A DNA stretch of 64,000 nt from Bradyrhizobium sp. CB1650 (GCF_029761915.1 NZ_CP121695.1:2013501-2077500), one strand, 5' to 3'; shown: positions 17,059-25,409, numbered from the stretch's first letter. Notes: generated by a model not told the origin, from the sequence alone. Translations and numbers: made by a program.

Positions 17059-17299
17059 TTGTCTTATCGCGTCCGGCCAGATAGTCGCGGACCGCATCGA
17101 CGCGGTATAGCGGGCGGCCATCGACGTAGCGCCATTTCAGCGGATGGTTCGGATTGCGCCGCCATAGCTCCAGAGCTCCAGGCGTGCGCCGGATGACGGC
17201 GGCCGTCTCTAATGCCGTCAAATTAGAGCTGCCCGGCAGCGAATCGATATCGAACGTCGCGGGCGGCGGCATGCCACGATTCTTCCGAGGTCGCTTCAT
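17003..17299 (-). CDS. AlpA-like helix-turn-helix DNA-binding protein
   Basis: This 98-residue protein overlaps the integrase end tail to tail. The centre (about residues 25-75) has L-T-A-L-E-T-A-A-V-I-R-R-T-P-G-A-L-E-x-W-R, then W-R-Y-V-D-G-R-P-L-Y-R-x-D-A-V-R-D-Y-L, the winged HTH-17/MerR-like fold of AlpA regulators and excisionases. Such genes next to integrases often control excision. The start is the ATG at 17299; an upstream in-frame start at 17335 is possible. Confidence 0.75.
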   Translation of the reverse strand: MKRPRKNRGMPPPATFDIDSLPGSSNLTALETAAVIRRTPGALELWRRNPNHPLKWRYVDGRPLYRVDAVRDYLAGRDKTTKSPQPHNAREDGQAIRP

Positions 17300-18078
17300 G
17301 GTATGGAGCGTCTCCTTCGATTGGCCTATCGCCAACTCTCACGGTTGAAACGAGCGAGGTTCTTATGTAACCGCCCCGTCGCTTCTTGGGCGGAAGTCAA
17401 GAGAAACAACGCGGTCGTTGAACTTTGGCTGTCGAGTGTCCCCGATTTGACCATCGTGCTCCGTTTGATGTTGCATTGGAACACGTCAATTGCGCGTCGT
17501 AGGATTGGATATCAACGCGAATAGAAGAGAAAGTTGCCTGGGAGGTAGCCGAGACCACTCTGCTCGCATTGCGGCCCTGCGAGTGGCCATCATTATGGAA
17601 ATCTTGGTCAACCTTGGCGATAACATCTGCCTCCTTCATCGCGTCAGCTGCATAGCCCCAAGGGCATTCTGGCAGGATCGCGAATTCGTTTTCCGAAAGT
17701 CCAATATGGGTGAGGGAGGGCCGTTGGGCGCCAGTTCTGAGCAGAAATACGGCGCCTGAGTGCCCGCAATCGCCGTTAACCGTTGTGGTTGTGATGCTAC
17801 ATCGTCTGAGGGAGATCGGTCATTGGTTAGATCACCATATTTCGTCATCGCCGCGATGCTCTTTTGGGGCGCTCTTGGGTGGCTTCTCTACTCCCTTTGG
17901 AAGTTGCCGCTCTAATGATGGCGCTGAATGGTCTCACTATCGGCATCCCAGCTTTAAGCGCCGCACATCGAAGGTTTGGCCTTATCTCTCCTGGCGGGAT
18001 GGTTGCCGACGGCATCACGAGCTCGAAAACGCAACGGTTGAGACATCCAAAGCCGTTGGCTCGAAGTTGCGCAACCGA
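17300..18078. other. no intact gene seen
   Basis: Several open frames of 60-100 codons exist on both strands, but none shows a ribosome site, coherent composition or a recognised family. The stretch is likely decayed island DNA between the recombination module and the Hsp20 tail. Confidence 0.4.
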
Positions 18079-18240
18079 CGACTCGCCGACCACGTCGAGG
18101 TCAAGGGCGCCCGCTTCGAGAACGGTTTGCTCGTCACCGAGCTGCAGCGGGAGATCCCCGAGGCGATGAAGCCGCGCCGGATCGCGATCAACGGCGCAGC
18201 CCCGAGCAACGTTACCCACATCGAAGCCAAAGCCGCCTGA
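18079..18240 (+). pseudogene. Hsp20/IbpA small heat-shock protein, 3' fragment
   Basis: The last 53 codons read L-A-D-H-V-E-V-K-G-A-R-F-E-N-G-L-L, then L-Q-R-E-I-P-E-A-M-K-P-R-R-I-A-I-N-G. This is the end of the alpha-crystallin domain and the conserved tail of rhizobial IbpA-like proteins. The N-terminal two thirds of the domain is missing: the upstream frame is unrelated. Confidence 0.7.
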
Positions 18241-18323
18241 GCCGGGTCCGGCTTTGCTCCATCGACGCCGCTGCAGGGCCTCCTCGCGCGGCGCCCTAAC
18301 TCGCCTCAGAACTGGAGGCAGCC

Positions 18324-18625
18324 ATGCGGCCGATGATCGCTCCCCACGACAACGTTGTCGATTTCAACTCTTTTCTTCCCCCGGCATCGTGTTCGCGCGT
18401 CCACAGGACGTGGTGTCACATCCGAACCTCAGCATCGGGGAGAAACGCGGCATCGTGGCCTCATGGGCGTCGGATGCGTCCGCGATCGCGTCGTGTCCGT
18501 CGCTGCGGGCGCCCGAGAGGCTGTAGGCGCCCGTGACCATCGACGAGATCCTCGAAGCCCTCTGCGCGCTCAACGAAGGCCTCGACACCCGCCCGGCGGA
18601 AGCCGATGCGGGTTCGATCGGTTGA
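18324..18625 (+). pseudogene. conserved rhizobial protein (DUF1150-like position) with frameshift and nonsense codon
   Basis: The start M-R-P-M-I-A-P-H-D-N-V-V-D-F-N-S-F-L is followed, after a one-base shift near 18385, by V-F-A-R-P-Q-D-V-V-S-H-P-N-L-S-I-G-E-K-R, then A-S-D-A-S-A-I-A-S-C-P-S-L-R. An in-frame TAG (18524-18526) interrupts before T-I-D-E-I-L-E-A-L-C-A-L-N. Three blocks of one conserved protein in order, broken by two lesions, mark a pseudogene. Its place just after hsp20 is typical of rhizobia. Confidence 0.65.
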
Positions 18626-18655
18626 GCGGTGCGCCGCCGCTTAAGGCGCGAGCTT

Positions 18656-18853
18656 ATGCCATTCCACGTCTACAGCCGCAGCGGGGCGGATGCTGTCGGG
18701 GTCATCGTCGAGACCGCGCAGGACGCGCTCACCAAGGCGGCGGAGTTTATGGAGGACGGCCATCTGGAGGTGAGCTTCAGGGATCTGTTCGGAAACATAC
18801 TCGACGGCGACGCAACAACAGCCCTTGCCGAAGGCGAAAGACGGGGGTCGTAG
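18656..18853 (+). CDS. small hypothetical protein (65 aa)
   Basis: The 65-residue protein starts MPFHVYSRSGADAVGVIVET and has coherent helical composition (A-L-T-K-A-A-E-F-M-E-D-G-H-L-E-V-S-F-R-D). There is no strong ribosome site, and another in-frame start lies at 18629. No family is recognised. It may be an intact survivor within the decayed stress cluster. Confidence 0.45.
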   Translation: MPFHVYSRSGADAVGVIVETAQDALTKAAEFMEDGHLEVSFRDLFGNILDGDATTALAEGERRGS

Positions 18854-18877
18854 CCGGCTCCGGCATCGCACCGCCGG

Positions 18878-19022
18878 TTATTGGTCGGAAGCCCTTGCCC
18901 GTGCAGCAGCTTCATTCACCTTCGCCCGGTCCTCCGGAGCGAGCTCCATCACGGCGCGGTGGAGTTCGGCCGGGATGGTGAGCGGGCTGTCGAGCGGCTT
19001 CTGCGCCCACCGCCAAAAGCGT
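18878..19022 (-). pseudogene. remnant of small conserved protein beside ligD
   Basis: About 48 codons read F-N-G-R-F-W-R-W-A-Q-K-P-L-D-S-P-L-T-I-P, then A-E-L-H-R-A-V-M-E-L-A-P-E-D-R-A-K-V-N-E-A-A-A. I recall similar sequences in rhizobial small proteins near ligD. No start codon is found in frame before the ligD stop, so it has lost its beginning or starts unusually. Confidence 0.4.
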
Positions 19023-19025
19023 CCA

Positions 19026-19940
19026 TTAAAGGTCTTCCCGCAGGCATTTGAAGAACGGGTGGCGGAACTTCCCCTCGGCCGACTTGGCGCGGTACTCGAT
19101 CTCGGCCAGAAGCTTCGGCTCGACCCAGATGCCCTTGCGCGAGATCCGCTTGGCGTAGGGCTGCGTTTTCCGGACGAGCGGCTTCAGCCGTTTCTGCAGA
19201 TCGGCCGCGGAGGCTTTGTCGAAACCGTGGTCCACCTTGCCGGCGTAGACCAGATCGTCACCTTTGCGCCGACCGAGATACATTCCGTTCCAAGTGCCCT
19301 CTGCGAGCGTGAAGCCGGCGATGGCCAACGTCTCGCGTTGCGCGCACGTCTTCTTGACCCAGTTGTTGCCGCGGCCGCTCACGTATGTGCTGTTGATGAC
19401 CTTCGAGATCACGCCTTCCAAGCCGATCTTGCTCGCATGCGCGAATATCGCTTTTCCCTCGATTTCAAAGCTTTCGCTGAATTGGACATCCGTGCCGGTG
19501 ATGATCTTCTTGAGCTCGGCCTTGCGCTGAAAGAGCGGCAGTCCCGGCCGTGCAGATACAGGAGATCGAACGCGACTAAGACGATGCTGGTCGACTTGCC
19601 CTTGAGCTCGTTCTGCAGAACGGAGAAGTCGGTCGTGCTGTTAGCGGCGGGCACGACGATCTCGCCGTCGATGATGGCTGACCCCGCTTTGATGTGCCAG
19701 GCATCGTCGGCGACCTTCTTGAAGCGGTGGGTCCAATCGTGCCCGCGGCGCGTGAAGACCTTGACCGCCTCGTTCGCCAGGTGGACTTGGACCCGATAGC
19801 CATCGAACTTGATTTCGTGGATCCATCGGCCGCCGGACGGTACCTTCTCGATCGAGGAGGCCAAGGCTGGCTCGATGAAGCCGGGGAAGGATGTCTTGAC
19901 GCCGATCTCGGCCGGTTTCCGACGCTGAAACGCCACTCGC
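19026..19940 (-). pseudogene. ligD: LigD-type ATP-dependent DNA ligase, frameshifted
   Basis: The adenylation domain is clear: F-P-G-F-I-E-P-A-L-A-S-S-I-E-K-V-P-S-G, the lysine motif H-E-I-K-F-D-G-Y-R, motif D-G-E-I-V-V-P and F-D-L-L-Y-L-H-G-R-D. One base is lost or gained near 19548. The next frame continues L-P-L-F-Q-R-K-A-E-L-K-K-I-I, E-G-V-I-S-K and the OB-fold to the family's end H-P-F-F-K-C-L-R-E-D-L. Polymerase and phosphoesterase domains are absent. The ligase is split, so NHEJ ligation by this copy is unlikely. Confidence 0.85.
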
Positions 19941-20471
19941 GGGACTCCATACGTAACTTGAACAACACAAGACGAATACAAATTGAGATGGTCCAAATCG
20001 CTCCGGTAGGGAGCCTTTGAATCCTGTGCTGCCTCCATTGTCGGCATTGAGTCTGTTTCTTCAATGCAAACGAACACCGCGCGATATGGCGACGCAGCAC
20101 CGTACTCCCGCGTTGTAAGCGCCTCAAAATTGTGATCAGCTGCAAACGCAACTCTCTCATGGGGACGAAGATGATCGACATCGTTGGACCGGACGGGGAA
20201 CCGGATCAAATTACGGGAGATCGCGTCGTGAGGCTCAGGCGCGCATGAAGTGACGAGTCAACGCCACCTGCTAATACCCATATCGACTGGGTAACTCTTA
20301 AGTTCGCGCGGGAAGAAGTTTCGAGTTTGGCCGTGAAGGTGGCGCAGGAGAATAAGAACTTGGCCCAACTAAGGCTTCCGACAGGCGAGCCTGTGTGGTT
20401 CGACGCGAAAGTCGCCGCCGGACCTCTCCGGATCATCCCGGGCAGCTATCCTGGGGACCAAATCCGCTTTT
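19941..20471. other. no intact gene seen
   Basis: The frame upstream of the LigD fragment is open but unrelated to ligases. A plus-strand frame at 20327-20470 (Q-L-R-L-P-T-G-E-P-V-W-F-D-A-K-V-A-A-G-P) has plausible composition, but I recognise no family and it may be a relic. Confidence 0.35.
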
Positions 20472-20621
20472 ATGTTGGACCCAAACTTCAGTACGCCCGA
20501 GGAAGTTGCTGCAGTCATCTCCAGCGCCGGTGGCTCGCCGTTGCCCATCCCCCCGGATAGCGCGTTCGCGAGCTTCGCTCACGGGCTGAAGAACCTTGTG
20601 GCGCCGACGGTTTGGGACTGA
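20472..20621 (+). CDS. short hypothetical frame (49 aa), doubtful
   Basis: The frame reads MLDPNFSTPEEVAAVISSAG, then P-I-P-P-D-S-A-F-A-S-F-A-H-G-L-K-N-L-V-A-P. Composition is protein-like, but there is no ribosome site. It may be the frameshifted continuation of the open frame at 20327. No function is assignable. Confidence 0.25.
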   Translation: MLDPNFSTPEEVAAVISSAGGSPLPIPPDSAFASFAHGLKNLVAPTVWD

Positions 20622-20975
20622 ACCGGGCGATTACGCTACGGGAGCCCCGGGACGAGCCTTGGATTGGAATTGAGAAGAAGGTCGAACCCAATGCATGGGC
20701 GCCGGCATGCAGGAAGGCGTCGCGAGCCTTGCTGACCATTCGAGCTGGGCTTACAGCTTGCACGTCCGCATGACGGCACCCCCGATCCCATAGGACAGCG
20801 CTACTGACCTCGCTGCGAAGCAGATCCGCGAGGCCTAAGTGCCGGCTGGCTGATTGGTGCAGCGCGCAAACGCGTGCGATCAAAAAATGATCGAGCCCCG
20901 AATCATCTCTTGACCGGACCCGCGCTCGATTAGAAGATGTATCTGTTCATATGGGCAACCAGATGAGGCATTCCC
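20622..20975. other. leader region of the RiPP-like cassette
   Basis: No gene is seen. The 90 bases before the precursor gene are AT-richer than the surroundings and should contain its promoter, but I cannot place -35/-10 boxes with confidence. Confidence 0.35.
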
Positions 20976-21179
20976 ATGGCTCAGATTGAAGGTCTTGATA
21001 CGGACGGCAAAAAAGTCGTGAAAGTGGATCCAAGCCAGGTTGTGGTAGCTAAAGATGGCTCCATCTCAATCAACAACGAAGAACTCAAAAAGTTTGTCAC
21101 GGAAAAGAAGGAAGAAATCGCAAAAGACCTTCATCTGATACTGATGGGAAGTTCGTGCGGTTGTCAGTGCTGCTGCTGA
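20976..21179 (+). CDS. putative RiPP precursor peptide with C-terminal cysteine cluster
   Basis: This 67-residue peptide has a charged, lysine/glutamate-rich leader (about residues 1-57, with amphipathic helix E-E-L-K-K-F-V-T-E-K-K-E-E-I) and the tail G-S-S-C-G-C-Q-C-C-C. Five cysteines fall in the last seven residues (61, 63, 65, 66, 67). The radical SAM gene begins 27 bases later in the same direction. A leader plus Cys-rich core next to a radical SAM enzyme is the standard layout of sactipeptide/ranthipeptide-like natural products. The core matches no class I know. A GATGAGG stretch precedes the ATG. Confidence 0.75.
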   Translation: MAQIEGLDTDGKKVVKVDPSQVVVAKDGSISINNEELKKFVTEKKEEIAKDLHLILMGSSCGCQCCC

Positions 21180-21206
21180 GCTTCAGTTCACATCAGTGAG
21201 GGTCTC

Positions 21207-22223
21207 ATGGACGCTCTTCAGGTCAGTGACAGCGACATTCTGTTCGCGTGCACAAATTCCGATGAATACCACCTGATAATTCTGCCAACCGAGAAGTGCA
21301 ATTTCCACTGCGCGTACTGTTATGAAGATCACAGCATCGGGAAAATGTCTCGCGAGGTTGTCGAATCCGTAAAACTTCTGTTGGCAAAGAATATCCCAAG
21401 TGTCGCTCATCTGAGCATCGATTGGTTTGGGGGCGAGCCGCTCCTTGGCATGTCGGTCATTCGCGAAGTCAACGGCTTCGCGAATGAATTTATCAAGGAA
21501 CGCGGGATCGCGACGGCACTCCGGAGTGCGATTACGACAAATGCGTTTTTGCTCGGTCCCGATGTATTCTCCGAATTGCTGGGCCTAGGGGTTTCCGAGT
21601 ATCAGATCTCTCTCGATGGCCCCAAGGAAATGCACGACAAAACCCGTGTTCAAGTCGGTGGAGGCGGATCCTTCGATCGCATTTGGAGCAACCTGACCCA
21701 GATAGCGAAGATTGACGGCGAGTTTCGGATACTTCTTCGGGTTCACGTGACCGAAGAGAACATAGGCTCGGTGCCGAAGTTGCTGGCTGATATCAAAGCG
21801 AGCTTCGGTCACGACAGCCGTTTCAAGATCTTTCTGAAGGCCATCCAAAATCTGGGTGGATATGGCGCCGAATTTGCAAGCGCAGTCGGCCTGGATGAGC
21901 ACGATTTTCGTCTCGCTCAGATGGAGGAGGAGTTGCGGGGACCAAATGAATTTTGGCATCCGAACTCGATTTGCCACGCCTCAAAATTCAACAGCTTTAT
22001 TATTCGGGCGGATGGTCGTGTTTCGAAGTGCACGACCGCGCTTTACGACGACATAAACATTATAGGGCGGTTGAGGCGAGACGGTTCTCTGGATCTCGAC
22101 CGCGACAAGGTCCTCGCCTGGAGCAGAGGGCTGTTCACGATGAACCGGGATATTCTCTACTGCCCTCTAGGTGGTATCCACAAACACGCAGGCTGCTCGC
22201 AGTGCGAGCCGGCCACAAGTTAG
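21207..22223 (+). CDS. radical SAM enzyme with SPASM-like C-terminus
   Basis: This 338-residue enzyme should cleave S-adenosylmethionine to start radical chemistry on the neighbouring precursor. C-N-F-H-C-A-Y-C (Cys 31, 35, 38) binds the catalytic [4Fe-4S] cluster. The TIM-barrel strands follow: W-F-G-G-E-P-L-L, the S-A-I-T-T-N-A strand and Y-Q-I-S-L-D-G-P. The C-terminal 90 residues hold five further cysteines (S-I-C-H-A, S-K-C-T-T, Y-C-P-L-G, G-C-S-Q-C) in a SPASM/twitch-like arrangement that binds auxiliary clusters in peptide-modifying family members. GAGGG lies before the ATG. Confidence 0.9.
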   Translation: MDALQVSDSDILFACTNSDEYHLIILPTEKCNFHCAYCYEDHSIGKMSREVVESVKLLLAKNIPSVAHLSIDWFGGEPLLGMSVIREVNGFANEFIKERGIATALRSAITTNAFLLGPDVFSELLGLGVSEYQISLDGPKEMHDKTRVQVGGGGSFDRIWSNLTQIAKIDGEFRILLRVHVTEENIGSVPKLLADIKASFGHDSRFKIFLKAIQNLGGYGAEFASAVGLDEHDFRLAQMEEELRGPNEFWHPNSICHASKFNSFIIRADGRVSKCTTALYDDINIIGRLRRDGSLDLDRDKVLAWSRGLFTMNRDILYCPLGGIHKHAGCSQCEPATS

Positions 22224-22257
22224 ATACTCGCCTTGACGACCCCAGAAACAAGTCACC

Positions 22258-22938
22258 ATGCGTAGCGTTTCTACCCGTTCATTGTTTTTGATTTTCCTGT
22301 CTTTTGCTGCTCATCAGGCGCTGGGTCCGCAACGGGTCAATGCGGCTCAGCCGCGCGAGCCCGTCGATTCGACCGAGCGGGTGCGACTCGATTTCAAGGA
22401 CTTGCCTGTGCGCGTTCGTCTGGACGTGCCTGTGATAAAGCAGCCATCGCCCATGAGCTGCTGGGCGACGGTCTATGCGATGATGAAGTCATGGAAGGCC
22501 GGAAAACCGATCTCTATTGAAACTGCCATCGCGGAGCTAGGCGCTCCATTCACGACGTATCTCGCAGATGATCACGGCTTGCCTGGCGGGCAGGAACTCG
22601 CCTTCGTAAAGGCCGGCGGCCTCCACGCCATGCCGCCAGCCAGCTATCCCTTGCCGGTGTTTCGCAAGCTTCTACGGAACAGTGGGCCTGTCTGGATCAT
22701 AACAGGAGACGGAATCACCTCTCATGCGCGATTGCTCATCGGAATCTATGGTACTGACGAAGCGGAAAAGCGAGCTACCTACGAGTCGACGACCATGGAA
22801 TTCATCGATCCTGCCTCGGGCACCTACGTTTACGAACCAGCTTTGAAATTCTATGAAATGTTTGAACGAGAGACAGCTTTCATTGTCGACAACAGGTATG
22901 ATTCACTCGATTTGAGATGGCAGGTGATCTCCTATTGA
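22258..22938 (+). CDS. exported papain-like cysteine peptidase (C39/C70-like)
   Basis: This 226-residue protein has a signal peptide (about 1-30, ending V-N-A-A-Q). The peptidase core shows Gln62 and Cys68 in V-I-K-Q-P-S-P-M-S-C-W-A-T, His156 in T-S-H-A-R-L-L-I-G-I-Y-G and Asp184 in E-F-I-D-P-A-S-G. These are the oxyanion and catalytic triad positions of papain-like C39/AvrRpt2-type peptidases. It starts 34 bases after the radical SAM gene. In RiPP clusters such enzymes remove the leader. Export implies processing in the periplasm, or attack on an external target. Confidence 0.85.
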   Translation: MRSVSTRSLFLIFLSFAAHQALGPQRVNAAQPREPVDSTERVRLDFKDLPVRVRLDVPVIKQPSPMSCWATVYAMMKSWKAGKPISIETAIAELGAPFTTYLADDHGLPGGQELAFVKAGGLHAMPPASYPLPVFRKLLRNSGPVWIITGDGITSHARLLIGIYGTDEAEKRATYESTTMEFIDPASGTYVYEPALKFYEMFERETAFIVDNRYDSLDLRWQVISY

Positions 22939-22978
22939 TCGCAAATATCACGGCGGTCACCACGGTTGGAGAAAGGCT

Positions 22979-23563
22979 ATGAAGTTCGCGCCCGCTAAAC
23001 TATTCAAATACTGGATTGCTGCACTTGCTTTGACGGCGTCGATCGGAACGGCCATGGGAGCTTCGTACGAAGAATTCCATGTGGGATCGCTGAAAGGTAA
23101 GCTCATCGTGCAATGGTGGGAGCCGGACAAATTCGTATTTTTGCCCGACAAGGATGACCCTCTCACATTCAAACGAAGCAACGGTGAAACCGTCACTCCT
23201 GGCCGTATGTTCACGGATGGCGGATCGATCCCGCGCCCCCTTTGGATCTTTCGCAATTATTCGCCGTGGGGGTACGCTCCCGCATTCATTGTCCACGACT
23301 GGCTCTTCCAGATGAAGCACTGCAGCTTGCCAGGCAACGATAAGTACACTCATGAAATCGCTGCTACGGTGATGGCGGAAGTGATGAAGACAATGATGGA
23401 AACCAAGAAAGTTGATGTTGCAAAACTAACGGTTCTTGCGATGTATGAGGCGGTGGAGTCGGACGTCGCCAAGACATACTGGGACACCGGTAAGTGCGTG
23501 CTGCCACCTACTGGCACTGCGGCCCAAAAGCCCATCTATGAGTTCAAGCTATCGTTTGAATAG
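22979..23563 (+). CDS. DUF1353 family exported protein
   Basis: This 194-residue protein has an N-terminal hydrophobic segment (about 10-28, A-M-G-A cleavage). The DUF1353 core shows F-T-D-G-G-S-I-P-R-P-L-W, then Y-A-P-A-F-I-V-H-D-W-L-F, with conserved Asp, His and Asp that could bind a metal or act in hydrolysis. DUF1353 proteins are known from phages and bacteria, and their activity is uncertain. GGAGAAAGG precedes the ATG. It is the last gene of the four-gene cassette (gap 40 bases). Confidence 0.82.
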   Translation: MKFAPAKLFKYWIAALALTASIGTAMGASYEEFHVGSLKGKLIVQWWEPDKFVFLPDKDDPLTFKRSNGETVTPGRMFTDGGSIPRPLWIFRNYSPWGYAPAFIVHDWLFQMKHCSLPGNDKYTHEIAATVMAEVMKTMMETKKVDVAKLTVLAMYEAVESDVAKTYWDTGKCVLPPTGTAAQKPIYEFKLSFE

Positions 23564-23828
23564 GAAGATGGCTCCGCAATTTCCGCGCCTTGCGACCGCG
23601 AGGACGGTCAGGCAGCCGCCCAATGGTCGTTTTGCGCGCCGCTCATGACGATTTTGGAGATGCTGCCGGGAAGGGGGCGCAGCAGCGCTTTCGAGCGCCG
23701 CCCCGGTGCTGAAAATGAAGGAGGCGACGACGATGTGTCCGAGCGGCGGGATTAATTGCTTTGCAATCTAAGCGAAGGTCCTCTGACGAAGTGTTTCGTT
23801 CCTACTGTGGATCTCCCGCCGCTGGCCA

Positions 23829-24130
23829 TTATTCTCGCTCATGTGCTGCTTCGAGCTCTTCGATCGACACCGGGATCAGGGAGAAATCGAGTTTGTACAT
23901 CGGTATCTGCCAATTTTCGTAGAGCATGTTCTTGTTGAACGCTGTCGGGCAGCAGACCTTCGGCGTGGAGCCTAGTGAGCAATTGCTCGGTCAGCTTCGC
24001 GCCCGGAATGATGGTCTTGTCGCGGTACTCAAGGCTGTCCCAGATTTCGGAGACTGCCTTTCAGTGCCTTCGGCGTGAACATTCCCACCTGCTCCATGGC
24101 GGCGACGACCCTGGAGTGCAGGAGGGATGA
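23829..24130 (-). pseudogene. decayed gene of unknown function, two frameshifts
   Basis: Three blocks in order read V-V-A-A-M-E-Q-V-G-M-F-T-P-K-A-L-K, then (next frame) S-E-I-W-D-S-L-E-Y-R-D-K-T-I-I-P-G-A-K-L, then (a third frame) N-M-L-Y-E-N-W-Q-I-P-M-Y-K-L-D-F before TAA. Each is protein-like and continuous when shifts near 24062 and 23925 are repaired. I do not recognise the family. The piece is likely the tail of a lost accessory gene. Confidence 0.45.
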
Positions 24131-24265
24131 AGCCACCGAGGTCAGACGACGGGGTGCTAAACTACAACTTGACACGAATTCGCGGGCGACGGTACCCCCG
24201 CGGCTTGCGCGATATAATAGGTTGTTGAGAATGCGCTCCTTGAAATTGAATAATCGGATTTCCGT

Positions 24266-24939
24266 ATGTCCGCGGCAGAATGGGAAAAATACAAAATCTC
24301 CGACAAATACGCTGAGCTGACCACGGTGAAGCACATCGTCCACCTGCCGGTCGCGCGTCGGATAATCGAAGACGGGAAATAAAATCTGGTCTCGTCTTCG
24401 ACAAGAGTCGTCTCAATAAGTCTCGGATTAGCGTGACTTGGCTATCAGCGAACGACTGGTCTCCTGGTTCGCTGTACGGGACCGTGGAATTTCAGTTTTC
24501 TTGGGAGAAGCTGGTCAAGTCCAAACGAATATATTGGGTCGAAGCCATGCCAAGCTACCACCCCCCGGCTTACCGTTTCCTGCTCACTTTCGAAGAGATC
24601 ACGTCTCCGCTGGTCGCGAAATACGACCCTGAAAAGGATGACGGGCCGCTGAAGAAGGTCGACGGAAAGTGGCGTTGGCATCCGGACTTTTGTTCCGAAT
24701 TCATGGTCGCTGATGACTTTCCTGTATCGGAGGTAACCGGAGTCAGCTTCGTGCATCACAATCAGAAGTATTGCCGGACAAAGTTGAGCTGCATCGAGCA
24801 AAACACAAATCCTGCCCCCCAAACGACCTCAGGCAAACTTTTGGCGTACATACTTGCTCACGGAGTCCATGATCTCGACAAGCACATGGAGCCGGGCGTT
24901 GTCCCCAAGTCCACAGCCCTTGCGCTTAGGTCTTCGTAA
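24266..24939 (+). pseudogene. unknown accessory protein, frameshifted (possible ADP-ribosyltransferase-like fold)
   Basis: The gene opens M-S-A-A-E-W-E-K-Y-K-I-S, with V-K-H-I-V-H-L-P-V-A-R-R-I-I-E-D-G-K, and stops early at 24380. One lost A in the AAATAAAA run explains it: the next frame goes on S-G-L-V-F-D-K-S-R-L-N-K-S-R-I-S-V-T-W-L-S-A-N and stays coherent to 24939 (about 224 residues in all). The H-x-x-x-x-x-A-x-x-I-x-x-D-G-x-x beginning resembles DarT/ART-like proteins, but this is a weak inference. The last dozen residues may be foreign sequence from the adjacent IS scrap. Confidence 0.45.
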
Positions 24940-25095
24940 TTCATCGACGAACTTGCCGTCGAGTTTGATCTCTCCGTTGTGGCGAACCCAGCGCACGTCC
25001 TGATCGCCATATTCCGGCGAGCGTAGGATGCCATCGAAGCGGCGCGCGGAAGCCTGGTAGCGCTCGGCTGGCGTCGCACGCAGGTGGAAAAAATC
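24940..25095 (-). pseudogene. IS481-type integrase core remnant
   Basis: About 45 codons read T-P-A-E-R-Y-Q-A-S-A-R-R-F-D-G-I-L, then V-R-W-V-R-H-N-G-E-I-K-L-D-G-K-F-V. This is the C-terminal beta-stranded end of IS481/IS3-type transposases (P-A-x-R-Y-x-P-S-x-R ... V-R-x-V-x-x-N-G-E-I). The catalytic core is missing. Confidence 0.55.
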
Positions 25096-25106
25096 GGATT
25101 TTGGAC

Positions 25107-25343
25107 ATGGCGAGTGCTTGGCTCTGGATCGTCCTCAACCACCTAGAATACACCGGCTCTGTAAAGGACGATGATGAGTGCGACAGCGCCCTCAAAGGTG
25201 CCTTAGCTCTCTTTGGAGTCGACAAGATTGACGACGGAAAAAAACTCTTGGGTCTTATGACCGGTAGCGCGCAGGCGCATGCGGCGCTTGCCAGACTGAT
25301 ACGGATTCATTTCAACTCTTCGACTTGGGACTTCGGATATTGA
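25107..25343 (+). CDS. hypothetical protein (78 aa), possibly truncated
   Basis: A 78-residue frame reads M-A-S-A-W-L-W-I-V-L-N-H-L-E-Y-T-G and continues with helical, soluble sequence (A-L-A-L-F-G-V-D-K-I-D-D-G-K-K-L-L). It begins exactly where the IS481 scrap ends, so its true front may have been removed. A link to the frameshifted gene at 24266 is possible but unproven. No family is recognised. Confidence 0.4.
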   Translation: MASAWLWIVLNHLEYTGSVKDDDECDSALKGALALFGVDKIDDGKKLLGLMTGSAQAHAALARLIRIHFNSSTWDFGY

Positions 25344-25409
25344 GCGAGCGCCTGTCATTCCACTCGACGCTCGGCCGCATTTGCCCGGACAGCGGCATCA
25401 ACTGCGATT

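Noticed and set aside
18355..18981. A 208-codon Arg-rich frame overlapping the pseudogene and the 65-residue gene
   Set aside because: Composition is that of an out-of-frame reading; better candidates lie in the other frames.
24170..24218. A sigma-70 promoter (TTGACA ... TATAAT)
   Set aside because: The two boxes are about 38 bases apart, far from the 16-18 base spacing.
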